This document shows, piece after piece, positions 53,261-63,111 of a stretch of DNA of 64,000 bases. The notes under the pieces were generated by a model, which saw nothing but the letters and a program-made list of their open reading frames with translations, did no database searches and was not told the origin of the DNA. How positions within the stretch are numbered: the stretch's first letter is position 1; each line of letters begins with the position of its first letter. Source of the stretch: DATGUN01 sp035301285 (GTDB lineage Bacteria; Bacillota; Bacilli; Bacillales; Amphibacillaceae); the NCBI GenBank assembly GCA_035301285.1, contig DATGUN010000007.1, positions 62,001 through 126,000 on the forward strand. The letters are read 5' to 3'. The position numbers were made by a program, and so were the translations under genes.

Positions 53261-54037
53261 GTGGTGGCTTTGCATACCTCTAATATAGATATCGCTTATT
53301 TCAAAAAGCGTATAGAACAAAAAACGAACCATACATATCTTCATAAATATATTGAGAAGCCAACGATAGACGAGGAAAAGCTGCTTATTCTCATTTCTAT
53401 CATGGACGGTGCTATTTTATCAACGGAACAAAAGGAACGGTACATTATTACAACAATGTTGGTTCAATTGGCATTGGACACACATGACAAGGTCTCTGTT
53501 GACGACATCCTGGATACACGGACCAAATCCCAAATCCCCAACCAATTGACAGTATTGGCAGGCGATTATTATAGCGGTCTCTATTATTTTCTGTTATCGG
53601 AAATCGATGACTTTGAATTGATTCATGTACTAGCAACGGCTATTAAAGAAATCAATGAGCAAAAAATGAATTTATATTACCGGGAAAGGTTATCCCCGGA
53701 AGAATTTATCTATATCATCAAACAAATAGAAACACTGCTCTTCACCCATGTTTCCGATCATATAGGAACGGAACCACTGGATAGGACGATTACAGAATGG
53801 TTTGCGATCAACAAGCTGACAATCGAGAAGAATAAGACAACAAGTCCGTTGATAGATGTATGGCGGACAAACTGTGATCATCAACAAAGATGTTCCGAGC
53901 AAGCCTGGAATGATTTGATGGATGCTAGAATGACACACTTGAAAACGTCGATTACATCACAAAACCGCCATCATATACCATCCATGATCAAAGAACGATT
54001 ATATGAATACAAAATGTCAGATGTGGAAGAAGGGTGA
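53261..54037 (+). CDS. hepS: Heptaprenyl diphosphate synthase component 1
   Basis: 258-residue small regulatory subunit of the two-component heptaprenyl diphosphate synthase that makes the menaquinone-7 side chain. It lacks DDxxD motifs, as expected; HTYLHKYIEKPTIDEEKLLIL and VQLALDTHDKV are typical. The start is uncertain between two tandem GTG codons and a following TTG; AAAGGG upstream favours a GTG. It is followed 3 bp later by menG and then hepT, the usual menaquinone cluster. Confidence 0.86.
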   Translation: MVALHTSNIDIAYFKKRIEQKTNHTYLHKYIEKPTIDEEKLLILISIMDGAILSTEQKERYIITTMLVQLALDTHDKVSVDDILDTRTKSQIPNQLTVLAGDYYSGLYYFLLSEIDDFELIHVLATAIKEINEQKMNLYYRERLSPEEFIYIIKQIETLLFTHVSDHIGTEPLDRTITEWFAINKLTIEKNKTTSPLIDVWRTNCDHQQRCSEQAWNDLMDARMTHLKTSITSQNRHHIPSMIKERLYEYKMSDVEEG

Positions 54038-54040
54038 ACG

Positions 54041-54760
54041 ATGACTGAACAATCCAAAGAAGAACGCGTTCATCACGTTTTTGAGAAAATATATACAAAG
54101 TACGACTCGATGAACTCCATTATTTCCTTTCATCGTCACAAAGCTTGGCGTAAAGACGTTATGAAACGCATGGCCATTGAAAAAGACACAACAGCGCTTG
54201 ACTTATGCTGTGGTACCGGTGATTGGTCCATTTCACTTGCTGAAGCTGTCGGTACTGGTGGACAGGTGACTGGGCTCGATTTCAGTGAAAATATGCTATC
54301 GGTTGCCAAAGAAAAAAATGATGAACTGCAATTGAAACAGTTATCGTTTATACACGGAAATGCAATGGAGCTACCATTCTCTGATGATACATTTGATTAT
54401 GTAACCATTGGGTTCGGCCTCAGGAATGTACCGGATTATATGCATGTATTAAAAGAAATGTTTCGGGTAACCAAACCAGGTGGGAAGGTCGTTTGTTTGG
54501 AAACATCACAACCGACATTAATCGGTTATCGGCAATTATATTATTTTTATTTTCGTTTTATTATGCCTGTTATCGGTCGCCTATTTGCAAAAAGCTATAA
54601 AGAATATGCTTGGTTGCATGAATCCGCCAAAGATTTCCCCAACAAGAAGCAATTGACATCCATGTTTAAAAAAGCCGGCTTTTCACATATACAAGTAAAG
54701 AGTTACACTGGCGGTGTTGCCGCAATGCACATGGCTTATAAAAATCAAGTTGAATCATAA
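54041..54760 (+). CDS. menG: Demethylmenaquinone methyltransferase
   Basis: 239-residue SAM-dependent methyltransferase (UbiE/MenG) for the last step of menaquinone synthesis. Motif I is ALDLCCGTGDWSI (about 53-65), with GLDFSENML and FDYVTIGFGLRNVPD following. KPGGKVVCLETSQP is a family signature. GAAGAAGGGTG precedes the ATG. Placed between the two prenyl-synthase subunits as in B. subtilis, so the operon joins side-chain synthesis and ring methylation. Confidence 0.95.
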   Translation: MTEQSKEERVHHVFEKIYTKYDSMNSIISFHRHKAWRKDVMKRMAIEKDTTALDLCCGTGDWSISLAEAVGTGGQVTGLDFSENMLSVAKEKNDELQLKQLSFIHGNAMELPFSDDTFDYVTIGFGLRNVPDYMHVLKEMFRVTKPGGKVVCLETSQPTLIGYRQLYYFYFRFIMPVIGRLFAKSYKEYAWLHESAKDFPNKKQLTSMFKKAGFSHIQVKSYTGGVAAMHMAYKNQVES

Positions 54761-54784
54761 CTATTGAATTAAAAGGTGACACGT

Positions 54785-55756
54785 ATGAGATTAACGAAAA
54801 CCTATGGGTATTTAAAAAAAGACTTAGATATGATTGAAAATGCCATCAATCAATCCGTACAGGCAGACCATCCCGTTCTAAGAGATGCATCGACGAAACT
54901 GTTGGAAGCCGGGGGAAAGCGTATCCGTCCTACCTTTGTATTGTTGGCCGGACAATTCGGAAATTATAATATAGAGCGAATGAAAACTGTCGCAGTTGCT
55001 CTCGAACTTATACATATGGCATCACTTGTCCATGATGATGTAATCGACGATGCGGATTTAAGACGTGGAAAACCCACTGTTAAGAAAATGTACGATAACA
55101 GAGTTGCCATGTATATGGGGGACTATGTGTTGGCAAGCGCATTGGAACATATTGCCACATTAAAATATCCCAAGGCACATCAAGTGCTGTCAAAAACGAT
55201 GGTTCAACTCGTCCTAGGGGAAATAGAGCAGATCAAAGTAAAATATAATGTCAATCAGAACATCCGGCAATATTTAAGGCGCATTCGAAGAAAAACCGCC
55301 TTATTAATTGCGACGAGCTGTAAACTCGGTGCATTGGCTGCTGACATACCTGTAAGTCAGGCCGCTAAATTATATAAATACGGCTATTACATCGGTATGT
55401 CCTATCAAATAATCGATGACATTTTAGATTTTACTGCTTCAGAAGCTGAACTAGGCAAACCTGCCGGAAATGATTTGATGCAGGGGAACATAACGCTCCC
55501 TGTTTTATTCGCCATGACGGATAAAACATTCCGTTCAATGCTCACAAACGCTTTTTCTGACCCCAAAAAGTTGGACGGTCAATGCATGAAGGAACTTATT
55601 TTTTTACTAAAACAAACTGATGCGATTAAAGAATCATATCGCGTAAGTGAATGCTATTTACAAAAAGCTCTTCTGGCATTGAATGATTTACCCAATGTAC
55701 GAGCAAAATCATCCCTGGAAGACATCGCTAAATATATCGGCAAAAGACGTTCATAG
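54785..55756 (+). CDS. hepT: Heptaprenyl diphosphate synthase component 2
   Basis: 323-residue catalytic trans-prenyltransferase. The first aspartate-rich motif lies at D84-D89 (HDDVIDDA) and the second at D211-D215 (DDILD); GGKRIRP (43-49) binds the diphosphate. The chain-length region is that of long-chain synthases. The chosen ATG follows AAAAGGTG by 6 bases; a GTG three codons earlier overlaps that site. It works only together with HepS. Confidence 0.95.
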   Translation: MRLTKTYGYLKKDLDMIENAINQSVQADHPVLRDASTKLLEAGGKRIRPTFVLLAGQFGNYNIERMKTVAVALELIHMASLVHDDVIDDADLRRGKPTVKKMYDNRVAMYMGDYVLASALEHIATLKYPKAHQVLSKTMVQLVLGEIEQIKVKYNVNQNIRQYLRRIRRKTALLIATSCKLGALAADIPVSQAAKLYKYGYYIGMSYQIIDDILDFTASEAELGKPAGNDLMQGNITLPVLFAMTDKTFRSMLTNAFSDPKKLDGQCMKELIFLLKQTDAIKESYRVSECYLQKALLALNDLPNVRAKSSLEDIAKYIGKRRS

Positions 55757-55835
55757 TAAAATTGTCATTTACGACAAAATTTGATACTATTTTAGCTGGT
55801 ATCACAAAAACAAACAATTAAGAAGAGGTGCAAAC

Positions 55836-56282
55836 ATGGAAAAAACATTTTTGATGGTTAAACCAGATGGTGTTCAGCGTCATTTGACAGGTGAAATCGT
55901 TCAGCGATTAGAAAACAAAGGTTTTAAACTGGTCGGAGCAAAATTAATGAACATTTCGAATGAACGAGCTGAAACACATTACGCAGAACATAAAGAACGA
56001 CCTTTTTTTGGAGAACTTGTGTCATTCATCACTTCCGGACCCGTTTTCGCAATGGTATGGGAGGGACAGAACGTCATTAAAACAGCCAGACAGATGATGG
56101 GAGCGACAAATCCCGAAGAAGCTGCGCCCGGCACAATCAGAGGTGACTTCGGTGTTACAGTGGGGAAAAATATCATCCATGGCTCTGACTCCGAGGAAAG
56201 CGCAAAACGAGAAATTGAATTGTTCTTCAATAATGATGAAATCCTTGATTATACAAAACAAATCGATGACTGGATTTATTGA
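55836..56282 (+). CDS. ndk: Nucleoside diphosphate kinase
   Basis: 148-residue enzyme balancing nucleoside triphosphates. The phosphohistidine is H115 in GKNIIHGSDS; KPDGVQRHLTG and GATNPEEAAPGTIRGDF are typical. AAGAGGTG precedes the ATG. Length is standard. It is followed by its own terminator. B. subtilis has cheR between ndk and the chorismate synthase gene; it is missing here. Confidence 0.96.
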   Translation: MEKTFLMVKPDGVQRHLTGEIVQRLENKGFKLVGAKLMNISNERAETHYAEHKERPFFGELVSFITSGPVFAMVWEGQNVIKTARQMMGATNPEEAAPGTIRGDFGVTVGKNIIHGSDSEESAKREIELFFNNDEILDYTKQIDDWIY

Positions 56283-56289
56283 TCATATG

Positions 56290-56317
56290 CCTCCGTTATG
56301 AATACGGGGGTTTTTTT
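56290..56317 (+). terminator. Terminator of ndk
   Basis: CCTCCGT and ACGGGGG form a 7-bp stem with one G-U pair and a 7-nt loop, followed by seven T. Confidence 0.82.
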
Positions 56318-56406
56318 CAAAAGATAAAACTTTAATAGGACACGACATCCAAAACAAATGTTATTAATGTGATTTATTTTATCCTTGTATAAGGGGGACA
56401 TATCTC

Positions 56407-57573
56407 ATGCGCTATTTAACAGCAGGAGAATCACATGGCAAACAGTTAACAGCTATCATCGAAGGCGTACCCGCTCGCATGCCCATCACGAAAGATGATA
56501 TCAATCACTCTTTACGACGCCGGCAAAAAGGCTATGGCAGAGGAAAAAGAATGGAAATCGAAAAAGACCTTGTGGATGTGACAAGTGGAGTAAGACATGG
56601 ATATACATTAGGTTCGCCTATTTCACTCATCATCAAAAATGATGATTTTAAACATTGGATGGACATTATGGGAGAAGACCCCATTGATGAAACGAAAAAA
56701 TTAAGAAGAGTTGTAACGAAACCACGACCGGGACACGCTGATTTGAGTGGTGGCTTGAAATACGGACATCGGGATTTACGGAATGTTTTGGAAAGATCTT
56801 CGGCTCGGGAAACGGCAGCACGGGTGGCAGCAGGGGCTATCGCCAAAAAATATCTTCATTTACTTGGTATTAACCTTGTTGGTTATGTAAAGGAAATCGC
56901 GGGTATTGCAGCAGCAGACAATGACCACCTTACATTCCAGGAAAAGGACGACATTTCCAACCAATCAGAGGTACGGACGACCGATTCATCTGTCGAAGCC
57001 GATATGAAAAATGCGATTGATCAAGCAAAAAGAGATGGCGATTCAATTGGAGGAATCGTGGAAGTTTATGTTGAAGGTATGCCTGCTGGGGTAGGCTCTT
57101 ATGTTCATTATGACCGTAAATTGGATGGCAGGATAGCTGGAAGTGTGTGCAGCATCAACGCTTTTAAAGGGGTTGAATTCGGAATGGGGTTTGAAGCCGC
57201 CAAACGTTATGGCAGTCAAGTACACGATGAAATTGATTGGGATGAAAAGAGTGGCTATTACCGTAAAACGAACCGGCTTGGAGGGTTTGAAGGTGGTATG
57301 ACAACAGGTATGCCCATCATCGTAAAAGGCGTCATGAAACCGATTCCAACACTTTACAAACCGCTTCAATCCATTGATATCAATACAAAAGAATCATTTC
57401 ATGCCAGCATTGAACGGTCGGATTCGTGTGCTGTACCGTCGGCGGCGGTCGTCATGGAACATGTTGTCGCATTTGAACTTGCGAAAGCGCTTAATGAACA
57501 ATTTCCCAATGACCAATTTCCGAAACTGAAAGAAGTCATTGCAGACTACCGTCATGAAACAAGGTGGTTTTAA
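56407..57573 (+). CDS. aroC: Chorismate synthase
   Basis: 388-residue FMN-dependent enzyme forming chorismate (aroF in B. subtilis naming). Family signatures are GESHGKQLTAIIEGVPA at the N-terminus, the central YGHRDLRNVLERSSARETA, and GGMTTGMPIIVKG near the end. AAGGGGGAC precedes the ATG. Its stop overlaps the aroB start (TAATG), so translation is coupled. It begins the aroC-aroB-aroA block. Confidence 0.95.
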   Translation: MRYLTAGESHGKQLTAIIEGVPARMPITKDDINHSLRRRQKGYGRGKRMEIEKDLVDVTSGVRHGYTLGSPISLIIKNDDFKHWMDIMGEDPIDETKKLRRVVTKPRPGHADLSGGLKYGHRDLRNVLERSSARETAARVAAGAIAKKYLHLLGINLVGYVKEIAGIAAADNDHLTFQEKDDISNQSEVRTTDSSVEADMKNAIDQAKRDGDSIGGIVEVYVEGMPAGVGSYVHYDRKLDGRIAGSVCSINAFKGVEFGMGFEAAKRYGSQVHDEIDWDEKSGYYRKTNRLGGFEGGMTTGMPIIVKGVMKPIPTLYKPLQSIDINTKESFHASIERSDSCAVPSAAVVMEHVVAFELAKALNEQFPNDQFPKLKEVIADYRHETRWF

Positions 57574-58640
57574 TGAAAACAATAACGATTAATGGACCAA
57601 AGAAAACTTATCCCATCTATATCGGAAACGATATCCGCTTTTCGATCGAGTCCTATTTCGACCGGACCTATAGTTCCATCTTGGTGATTACGGATGAACA
57701 TGTTCGTCATATCTACCTAGAAGAAATAAGACAACGTTTGAATCATAGCCACACCCATTTTCTCGTTCTCTCAGCGGGAGAAGAAACGAAAACAATCAAA
57801 CATTTTTACCATATACATACAAAAGCACTCGAATATGGACTTGACCGAAAATCGTTGATCATAGCACTCGGCGGAGGCGTTATAGGTGATATTGCAGGCT
57901 TTGCAGCAGCAACCTATATGCGTGGCATTGACTATATACAGATGCCCACAACATTACTTGCCCATGATAGTAGTGTGGGGGGGAAAGTGGCCATCAATCA
58001 TGGACATGCTAAAAACATAATTGGAGCATTCTATCCTCCAAAGGCAGTTGTGTATGATATCCAAACTTTAAATACATTACCCCCCAAAGAAATACGTTCG
58101 GGCTATGCCGAATTGATCAAGGAAGCATTGATTGCCGATGAAAGTTATTTCTATCAATTATTGGATACGTCTCTGAACCATGTAACAAATGAACAAATGA
58201 AGGAGCACGTTATCAAGGGAATAACCATCAAAACGCAAATTGTTGAAGAAGATGAACAGGATCATGGTCAACGACATTTTCTTAATTTCGGCCATACATT
58301 CGGCCATGCATTGGAATCAGTTCTGGGCATGGGAAACATCACACACGGAGAAGCGGTAGCCATCGGCTTGTTATTTGCCATCTATGTCAGCGAACGCACA
58401 TTTCACATCCATCTTCCGTATAAAGAACTCCAGGAATGGATGAAATGGAATGGCTACCCGTTTACATTAAAAGCCATCCAGCCCGAACGTTTATACCGAC
58501 AAATGGCATACGATAAAAAAAAGATCCGTTCACAGATAAACATGGTGTTGTTACAACACATCGGAAAACCGATTTTATATCCATTCGACAACCAAACGAT
58601 CAAAAGACATATCCACTCCTTTCTTAACCATTACCAATAA
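57573..58640 (+). CDS. aroB: 3-dehydroquinate synthase
   Basis: 355-residue NAD- and metal-dependent cyclase, second step of the shikimate pathway. The NAD-binding glycine loop IALGGGVIGDIAGFAAATYMRG, the phosphate site MPTTLLAHDSSVGGKVAINH, zinc ligands E in GYAELIKEALI and histidines in NFGHTFGHALE are present. AAGGTGG precedes the ATG, which shares a base with the aroC stop. aroA follows 13 bp later; in B. subtilis aroH and the trp operon intervene. Confidence 0.95.
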   Translation: MKTITINGPKKTYPIYIGNDIRFSIESYFDRTYSSILVITDEHVRHIYLEEIRQRLNHSHTHFLVLSAGEETKTIKHFYHIHTKALEYGLDRKSLIIALGGGVIGDIAGFAAATYMRGIDYIQMPTTLLAHDSSVGGKVAINHGHAKNIIGAFYPPKAVVYDIQTLNTLPPKEIRSGYAELIKEALIADESYFYQLLDTSLNHVTNEQMKEHVIKGITIKTQIVEEDEQDHGQRHFLNFGHTFGHALESVLGMGNITHGEAVAIGLLFAIYVSERTFHIHLPYKELQEWMKWNGYPFTLKAIQPERLYRQMAYDKKKIRSQINMVLLQHIGKPILYPFDNQTIKRHIHSFLNHYQ

Positions 58641-58653
58641 AGGGGATGAACAC

Positions 58654-59940
58654 ATGGAGATATTTTATCCGAGCACCCACCCTTTGTACGGATCGATTCG
58701 TCCACCGGGCGACAAATCCATTTCACACCGCGCTATCATGCTTGGGGCAATAGCAAAAGGAACAACATATATCGATAACTTCCTGAATGCCGATGACTGT
58801 CGCAAAACGATCAATGTCTTTTCTGAATTAGGTGTGAAAGTCGAACATGATAACACGCACGTACGTATTCATGGACGTGAAATAAACACTTTTCAGACAC
58901 CTTCACAGTCACTTTACGTCGGAAATAGCGGTACAACCGCTCGCTTAACACTCGGGATACTTTCAGGATTCCCGAAACCCGCAACTGTCACAGGAGATCC
59001 GTCTTTATCCAAGCGTCCCATGGACCGTATTTTAACACCGTTGAAACAGATGGGGGTTAAAGCAAACGGGCGGGGCCGAGCGGAGACATTGCCCGTCACC
59101 ATACAGGGAGGCACGTTAACGGGGATCCATTACAAGCTTCCGGTTAAAAGTGCACAAGTGAAATCAGCTATCTTGCTCGCTGGACTTTTTGCATCGACGC
59201 CAACAAAAGTGATCGAACCCATTCAAACACGTGACCACACCGAAAACATGTTACGTGCTTTTGGGGCAGATATACAGCGTAAGGATAAATGCATACATAT
59301 ATCCAATAAATACGCATTAAAGGCTCAATCGATCCAAGTCCCGGGAGATCTATCCTCAGCAGCTTTTCTTCTCGGAGCAGCTGCAATCATCCCGAATAGC
59401 TCCATTACAATCAAAAATATGGGCCTTAACCCGACACGATCGGGCTTTATCGACTGCTTAAAAGAAATGGGGGCAAAACTGGATATCCATCATGTACAGA
59501 AAACGAATGGAGAACTGACCGGGCATGTCACTTTGACATACCGACCTTTACGGGGCATCACCATCGAAGGGGAAATCATCCCCCGCTTGATCGATGAAAT
59601 ACCCATCATTGCTTTAATTGCCACACAGGCAAAGGGTAAAACAATCATTCGTCACGCTGAAGAATTGCGTATCAAGGAAACAGATCGAATTGAAGCCATT
59701 GCCCACACATTGACCACACTGGGTGCATCCATTTTACAAACAAATGATGGATTTCATATAGATGGTGAAACAACTCTTTCTGGCGGAAAAGTTTCTGCGT
59801 TCGCTGATCACAGAATGGCCATGATGGTAGTCATTGCTTCTAAAATCGCCAAAAACCCAGTGATAATCGATGATATTTCCTCCATTAATATTTCATACCC
59901 GGACTTTTTTTCGGATTTAGCATATTTGAATCAAGGATAA
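58654..59940 (+). CDS. aroA: 3-phosphoshikimate 1-carboxyvinyltransferase (EPSP synthase)
   Basis: 428-residue enzyme transferring enolpyruvate to shikimate-3-phosphate (aroE in B. subtilis). Signatures: PPGDKSISHRAIMLG, VGNSGTTARLTLG, SKRPMDRILTPLKQMG, and RIKETDRIEAIAHTL. The combination with TRDHTENMLRAFG resembles class II Gram-positive synthases, which tend to tolerate glyphosate; this is inference from family. AAGGGGATGA precedes the ATG. Confidence 0.95.
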   Translation: MEIFYPSTHPLYGSIRPPGDKSISHRAIMLGAIAKGTTYIDNFLNADDCRKTINVFSELGVKVEHDNTHVRIHGREINTFQTPSQSLYVGNSGTTARLTLGILSGFPKPATVTGDPSLSKRPMDRILTPLKQMGVKANGRGRAETLPVTIQGGTLTGIHYKLPVKSAQVKSAILLAGLFASTPTKVIEPIQTRDHTENMLRAFGADIQRKDKCIHISNKYALKAQSIQVPGDLSSAAFLLGAAAIIPNSSITIKNMGLNPTRSGFIDCLKEMGAKLDIHHVQKTNGELTGHVTLTYRPLRGITIEGEIIPRLIDEIPIIALIATQAKGKTIIRHAEELRIKETDRIEAIAHTLTTLGASILQTNDGFHIDGETTLSGGKVSAFADHRMAMMVVIASKIAKNPVIIDDISSINISYPDFFSDLAYLNQG

Positions 59941-59961
59941 ATTGAAAACAACGCATGTCGA

Positions 59962-59990
59962 TTGAAGATTTCAATGGGATTCGATATGAT
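59962..59990 (+). promoter_or_regulatory. Sigma-A promoter of ypiA-ypiB
   Basis: TTGAAG, a 17-bp spacer and TATGAT lie 41 bp before the ypiA start. Confidence 0.6.
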
Positions 59991-60031
59991 AATAACCAAT
60001 GGTATCATCGTTTATAGGAAGGAAGATCACT

Positions 60032-61288
60032 ATGAAAACAATTATGGATGCCGTCCAACTGATGGAAAAAAATGAAACATCTGAAGCATTGTCGCTGCTC
60101 GAAAAAAAGTTACCTCATGTAAACGCGGATGAAAAATATGCAATAGCTGAACTTTACATGGAATGGGGTTATATACAAAAAGCTGAAGAGGTTTTATTGG
60201 AATTAAAAAAAGAGTTTCCCAATGAATCAGATATCATTTTATTATTGGCTGATATTTATATTGAACAGGAAAAAGATGATCAAGCCATCTATTTATTGGG
60301 CGAGATCGATGAATCAAGTGAGGCATATATACAAACACTTGTTCAATTAGCCGACTTATATCAAGCTCAGGGACTCTTTGAGGTCGCCGAACAAAAACTA
60401 CTGACAGCTAAACAATTAGACCCCAACGAGCCATTGATTGATTTTGCCCTAGGAGAACTGCTTTTCTCCGCAGGTGATTACAAAAAAGCGATTATCCATT
60501 ACCAAAAGATCCTTCCTGCCAAAGAACTCGCATCCGTCTCTATTCATCAACGTCTGGGAGAAGCATATGCGGAAGTGGGAGAGTATGAAGAGGCACTTCA
60601 TCATTTCCAAGAAGTAGATACCGAAAATCCGGATTTGCTTTTCAAATATGGTTTTACAGCATATCAAGCTGACCATTTGGATATTGCCATCAATACATGG
60701 AAAAAGTTATTGGAGCTGGATCCTTATTATCATGCAGCATATAATCACCTTGCCACAGCTTACATGGACGAAGAAATGCCTGAAGATGCATATGAAACAG
60801 CTAAAAAAGGTCTGGAATATGATGAATTCAATAAAGAACTATATTATGTGGCTGCGACTGTGGCACATAAATTACATCGAAATGACGAGAGTGAACAATA
60901 CGTGCGTGAAGCCATCGGTTTAGATCCTGATTACAAAGAGGCCATTCTGTTCTTGGTAGAACGCCTGAAAGAAAATGACAATCATGAGGAAATTGTAGAG
61001 CTGTTAACAGAACTTAAAAACACAGGCAGCTATGACGCTCTGTATGAATGGGAACTGGCCAAAGCATACAATGAACTGGAAGAATATGAAAAGACGTCCA
61101 AACACTATCAAGAAGCCTATGCGATACTTTATGATGACAGTGACTTTTTAAAAGAATATGGCTATTTCCTCACAGAAAATGGCGATATTCAAGCGGCTAT
61201 CAATGTATTAAAAGATTACTTGAATCAACAACCCGAGGATACGGAAATAGAAGAATTTTTAACGCGTTTGAATGAAAACATGTCTTGA
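60032..61288 (+). CDS. ypiA: TPR-repeat protein YpiA
   Basis: 418-residue cytosolic protein built of tetratricopeptide repeats from end to end (for example YAIAELYMEWGYIQKAEEVL, VSIHQRLGEAYAEVGEYEEAL, AAYNHLATAYMDEEMPEDAY). No catalytic domain. Length and position after aroA match B. subtilis YpiA (423). AGGAAGGAAGA precedes the ATG. Presumably a protein-interaction scaffold; function unknown. Confidence 0.88.
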   Translation: MKTIMDAVQLMEKNETSEALSLLEKKLPHVNADEKYAIAELYMEWGYIQKAEEVLLELKKEFPNESDIILLLADIYIEQEKDDQAIYLLGEIDESSEAYIQTLVQLADLYQAQGLFEVAEQKLLTAKQLDPNEPLIDFALGELLFSAGDYKKAIIHYQKILPAKELASVSIHQRLGEAYAEVGEYEEALHHFQEVDTENPDLLFKYGFTAYQADHLDIAINTWKKLLELDPYYHAAYNHLATAYMDEEMPEDAYETAKKGLEYDEFNKELYYVAATVAHKLHRNDESEQYVREAIGLDPDYKEAILFLVERLKENDNHEEIVELLTELKNTGSYDALYEWELAKAYNELEEYEKTSKHYQEAYAILYDDSDFLKEYGYFLTENGDIQAAINVLKDYLNQQPEDTEIEEFLTRLNENMS

Positions 61289-61317
61289 CTATGAATGATA
61301 TGAGGGGAGGACCATCC

Positions 61318-61887
61318 TTGAACGACTCCATTTCAGTAAGTGAAAAACAAACCTTTCTCAATTGGTTTTTAAATCACTATCGTCTAAAAAAAAGGGAATC
61401 TTTCTGGATATTGAATTATTTGCTTAACCATCCATACACATTGAATCATGTCCATTTTGTTCATGACATTACACATTGTCCCCGGAGTTTGGTTATCACA
61501 AGTGCTTGCTCGAAAGAGATCGCATTTTTATTTTACAAACGCCAAGTCGTCACAACTGATGCTGATAAAGCTTTTCATGATATCCGTCTCAATAAGAATG
61601 AACCCTTATACATCCAGTTGCATTTCAAGAAATCAAACCAAAACAGCTTATTAGCTGGCATCCTGGAAGAAAATCCATATTTAACATATGATGACTTCAT
61701 TACAAGTGAGGATAAAGAGATGGCTGATGAGTTGTTGGAAAGCACATTGCATACTCATCAAAAACAGTTATTGCTGAAACAGATCGATGAGGCATTGGAC
61801 AGTAAAAACGAAGATCTGTTTGATGAATTGGTGAATCAATTGCATCTACTTGATTCATCACGACGCAATCAACCTGTTGCGCCATAA
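61318..61887 (+). CDS. ypiB: YpiB family protein (UPF0302)
   Basis: 190-residue protein of the YpiB family. Conserved WFLNHYRLKKRESFWILNYL and TTDADKAFHDIRLN are clear. The C-terminal segment resembles IDEAL-like (SEDKEMADELLEST, KQIDEALDSKNEDLF) helices. The start is TTG, seven bases after the strong GAGGGGAGG; the open frame extends 33 bases upstream without a ribosome binding site. Works in an unknown process near the cytochrome bc genes in many Bacillaceae. Confidence 0.85.
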   Translation: MNDSISVSEKQTFLNWFLNHYRLKKRESFWILNYLLNHPYTLNHVHFVHDITHCPRSLVITSACSKEIAFLFYKRQVVTTDADKAFHDIRLNKNEPLYIQLHFKKSNQNSLLAGILEENPYLTYDDFITSEDKEMADELLESTLHTHQKQLLLKQIDEALDSKNEDLFDELVNQLHLLDSSRRNQPVAP

Positions 61888-61981
61888 TCATTTGCTTTTT
61901 TATGGCACTATAAGATAAAATTTACGACAGGATTCATAATAAGTAATACGACTGGTAACACTAGAAAGGAGCTTCCATCAT

Positions 61982-62443
61982 ATGAAATGGGTTCAATCCG
62001 ACCTTTTGCAATATAAATCGGCAAAAGAGTATGTGGATACACTACTGATTCCACTTATTCCCTTTCAATTATCGAGTGATAGAACGTTTGAAAAAGATGC
62101 TTTTCAGAAAGAAACAATGAACCTTTTAGTCCAGGAAGTCGAAAGGGGATTAAAAGGCAGGATATTTCTTACACCTGGTTATTATTATTTGCCATCGAAA
62201 GAATTGGATCACGATGAAGTTCCCAGGCTGAACAGATGGATTCAAAACTGTGAAGCACAACCATTTGAATATCCTTTCCTGATCACGTTCGATGCGACGT
62301 GGAAAAAGTTTGAAAATGATCTCGATGGAACATTGCTATGGCTTCCCGGATTAGATTCAGGCAATTTGAACTCCGAAGAAATGCAATCTGTTGTCAAAGG
62401 ACAAGCAAAACAAATTATTGAACTCATTCGTACATATTGGTAA
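61982..62443 (+). CDS. ypiF: YpiF family protein (DUF2487)
   Basis: 153-residue cytosolic protein of the DUF2487 family, with MKWVQSDLLQYKSAKEYVDTLLIPL at the start and GRIFLTPGYYYL in the middle. It almost always lies just upstream of qcrA in Bacillus and relatives. AAAGGAG precedes the ATG. A role in assembly of the menaquinol:cytochrome c complex is conceivable from context only. Confidence 0.85.
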   Translation: MKWVQSDLLQYKSAKEYVDTLLIPLIPFQLSSDRTFEKDAFQKETMNLLVQEVERGLKGRIFLTPGYYYLPSKELDHDEVPRLNRWIQNCEAQPFEYPFLITFDATWKKFENDLDGTLLWLPGLDSGNLNSEEMQSVVKGQAKQIIELIRTYW

Positions 62444-62537
62444 CACGGGATACGAAAAGATTTCACTTTTTTGCAGATAATGGATAAATATTGACCCAAA
62501 CAACAGTTTACGCTATCATGGTATTGTCCTAGTAATG

Positions 62538-62546
62538 TGATATAAT
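62538..62546 (+). promoter_or_regulatory. Extended -10 promoter of qcrABC
   Basis: TGA-TATAAT, a perfect -10 with TGn extension, lies 43 bp before qcrA. Confidence 0.5.
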
Positions 62547-62589
62547 TTATTAAATTGTCCTTGATTAACATACAAGAGGGGGGAAAATC

Positions 62590-63105
62590 ATGAGTGAAGA
62601 AAAGGAACCAGTTACCCGTAGACAATTCCTGAACTATACGTTAACAGGCTTAGGCGGATTTATGGCAGCGGGCGTGCTTGTCCCGATGTTGCGTATGGCT
62701 GTCGATCCAGTACTGCAACCATCAAAAGTATCCGGGGATTTTGTTAATGTGAAATTAGCAGAAGACGACATAACAGAAGAACCACAACTTATAGAATGGG
62801 ATATTGAACAGGTCGACGCTTGGTACGAATCGGATGTAACAAAATCAGCATGGGTATATAAAAATGATGATGGCGATATTGTAGCCTTCTCTCCAATATG
62901 TAAACACCTTGGATGTTTCGTATCTTGGGAAGGCAGTGATGATTATCCAGATGAATATTATTGTCCATGCCATGGTGGACGTTACTATAAAGATGGTACC
63001 AACGTTCCAGGAACACCACCACTTGCACCACTAGACATCTATGAACAAAAAATAGAAAACGGGATGCTATTCCTTGGTGAAGCAAAACCGAGAGAGGAGG
63101 CGTGA
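62590..63105 (+). CDS. qcrA: Menaquinol:cytochrome c reductase Rieske iron-sulfur subunit
   Basis: 171-residue Rieske protein of the bc complex. A TAT-like N-terminus TRRQFLNYTL precedes a membrane anchor (about 17-38). The 2Fe-2S ligands are C104-x-H106 (CKHLGC) and C125-x-x-H128 (CPCHGG), with C109 and C127 placed for the disulfide. GAGGGGGGAAA precedes the ATG. First of the qcrABC operon. Confidence 0.96.
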   Translation: MSEEKEPVTRRQFLNYTLTGLGGFMAAGVLVPMLRMAVDPVLQPSKVSGDFVNVKLAEDDITEEPQLIEWDIEQVDAWYESDVTKSAWVYKNDDGDIVAFSPICKHLGCFVSWEGSDDYPDEYYCPCHGGRYYKDGTNVPGTPPLAPLDIYEQKIENGMLFLGEAKPREEA

Positions 63106-63111
63106 TAGGAA

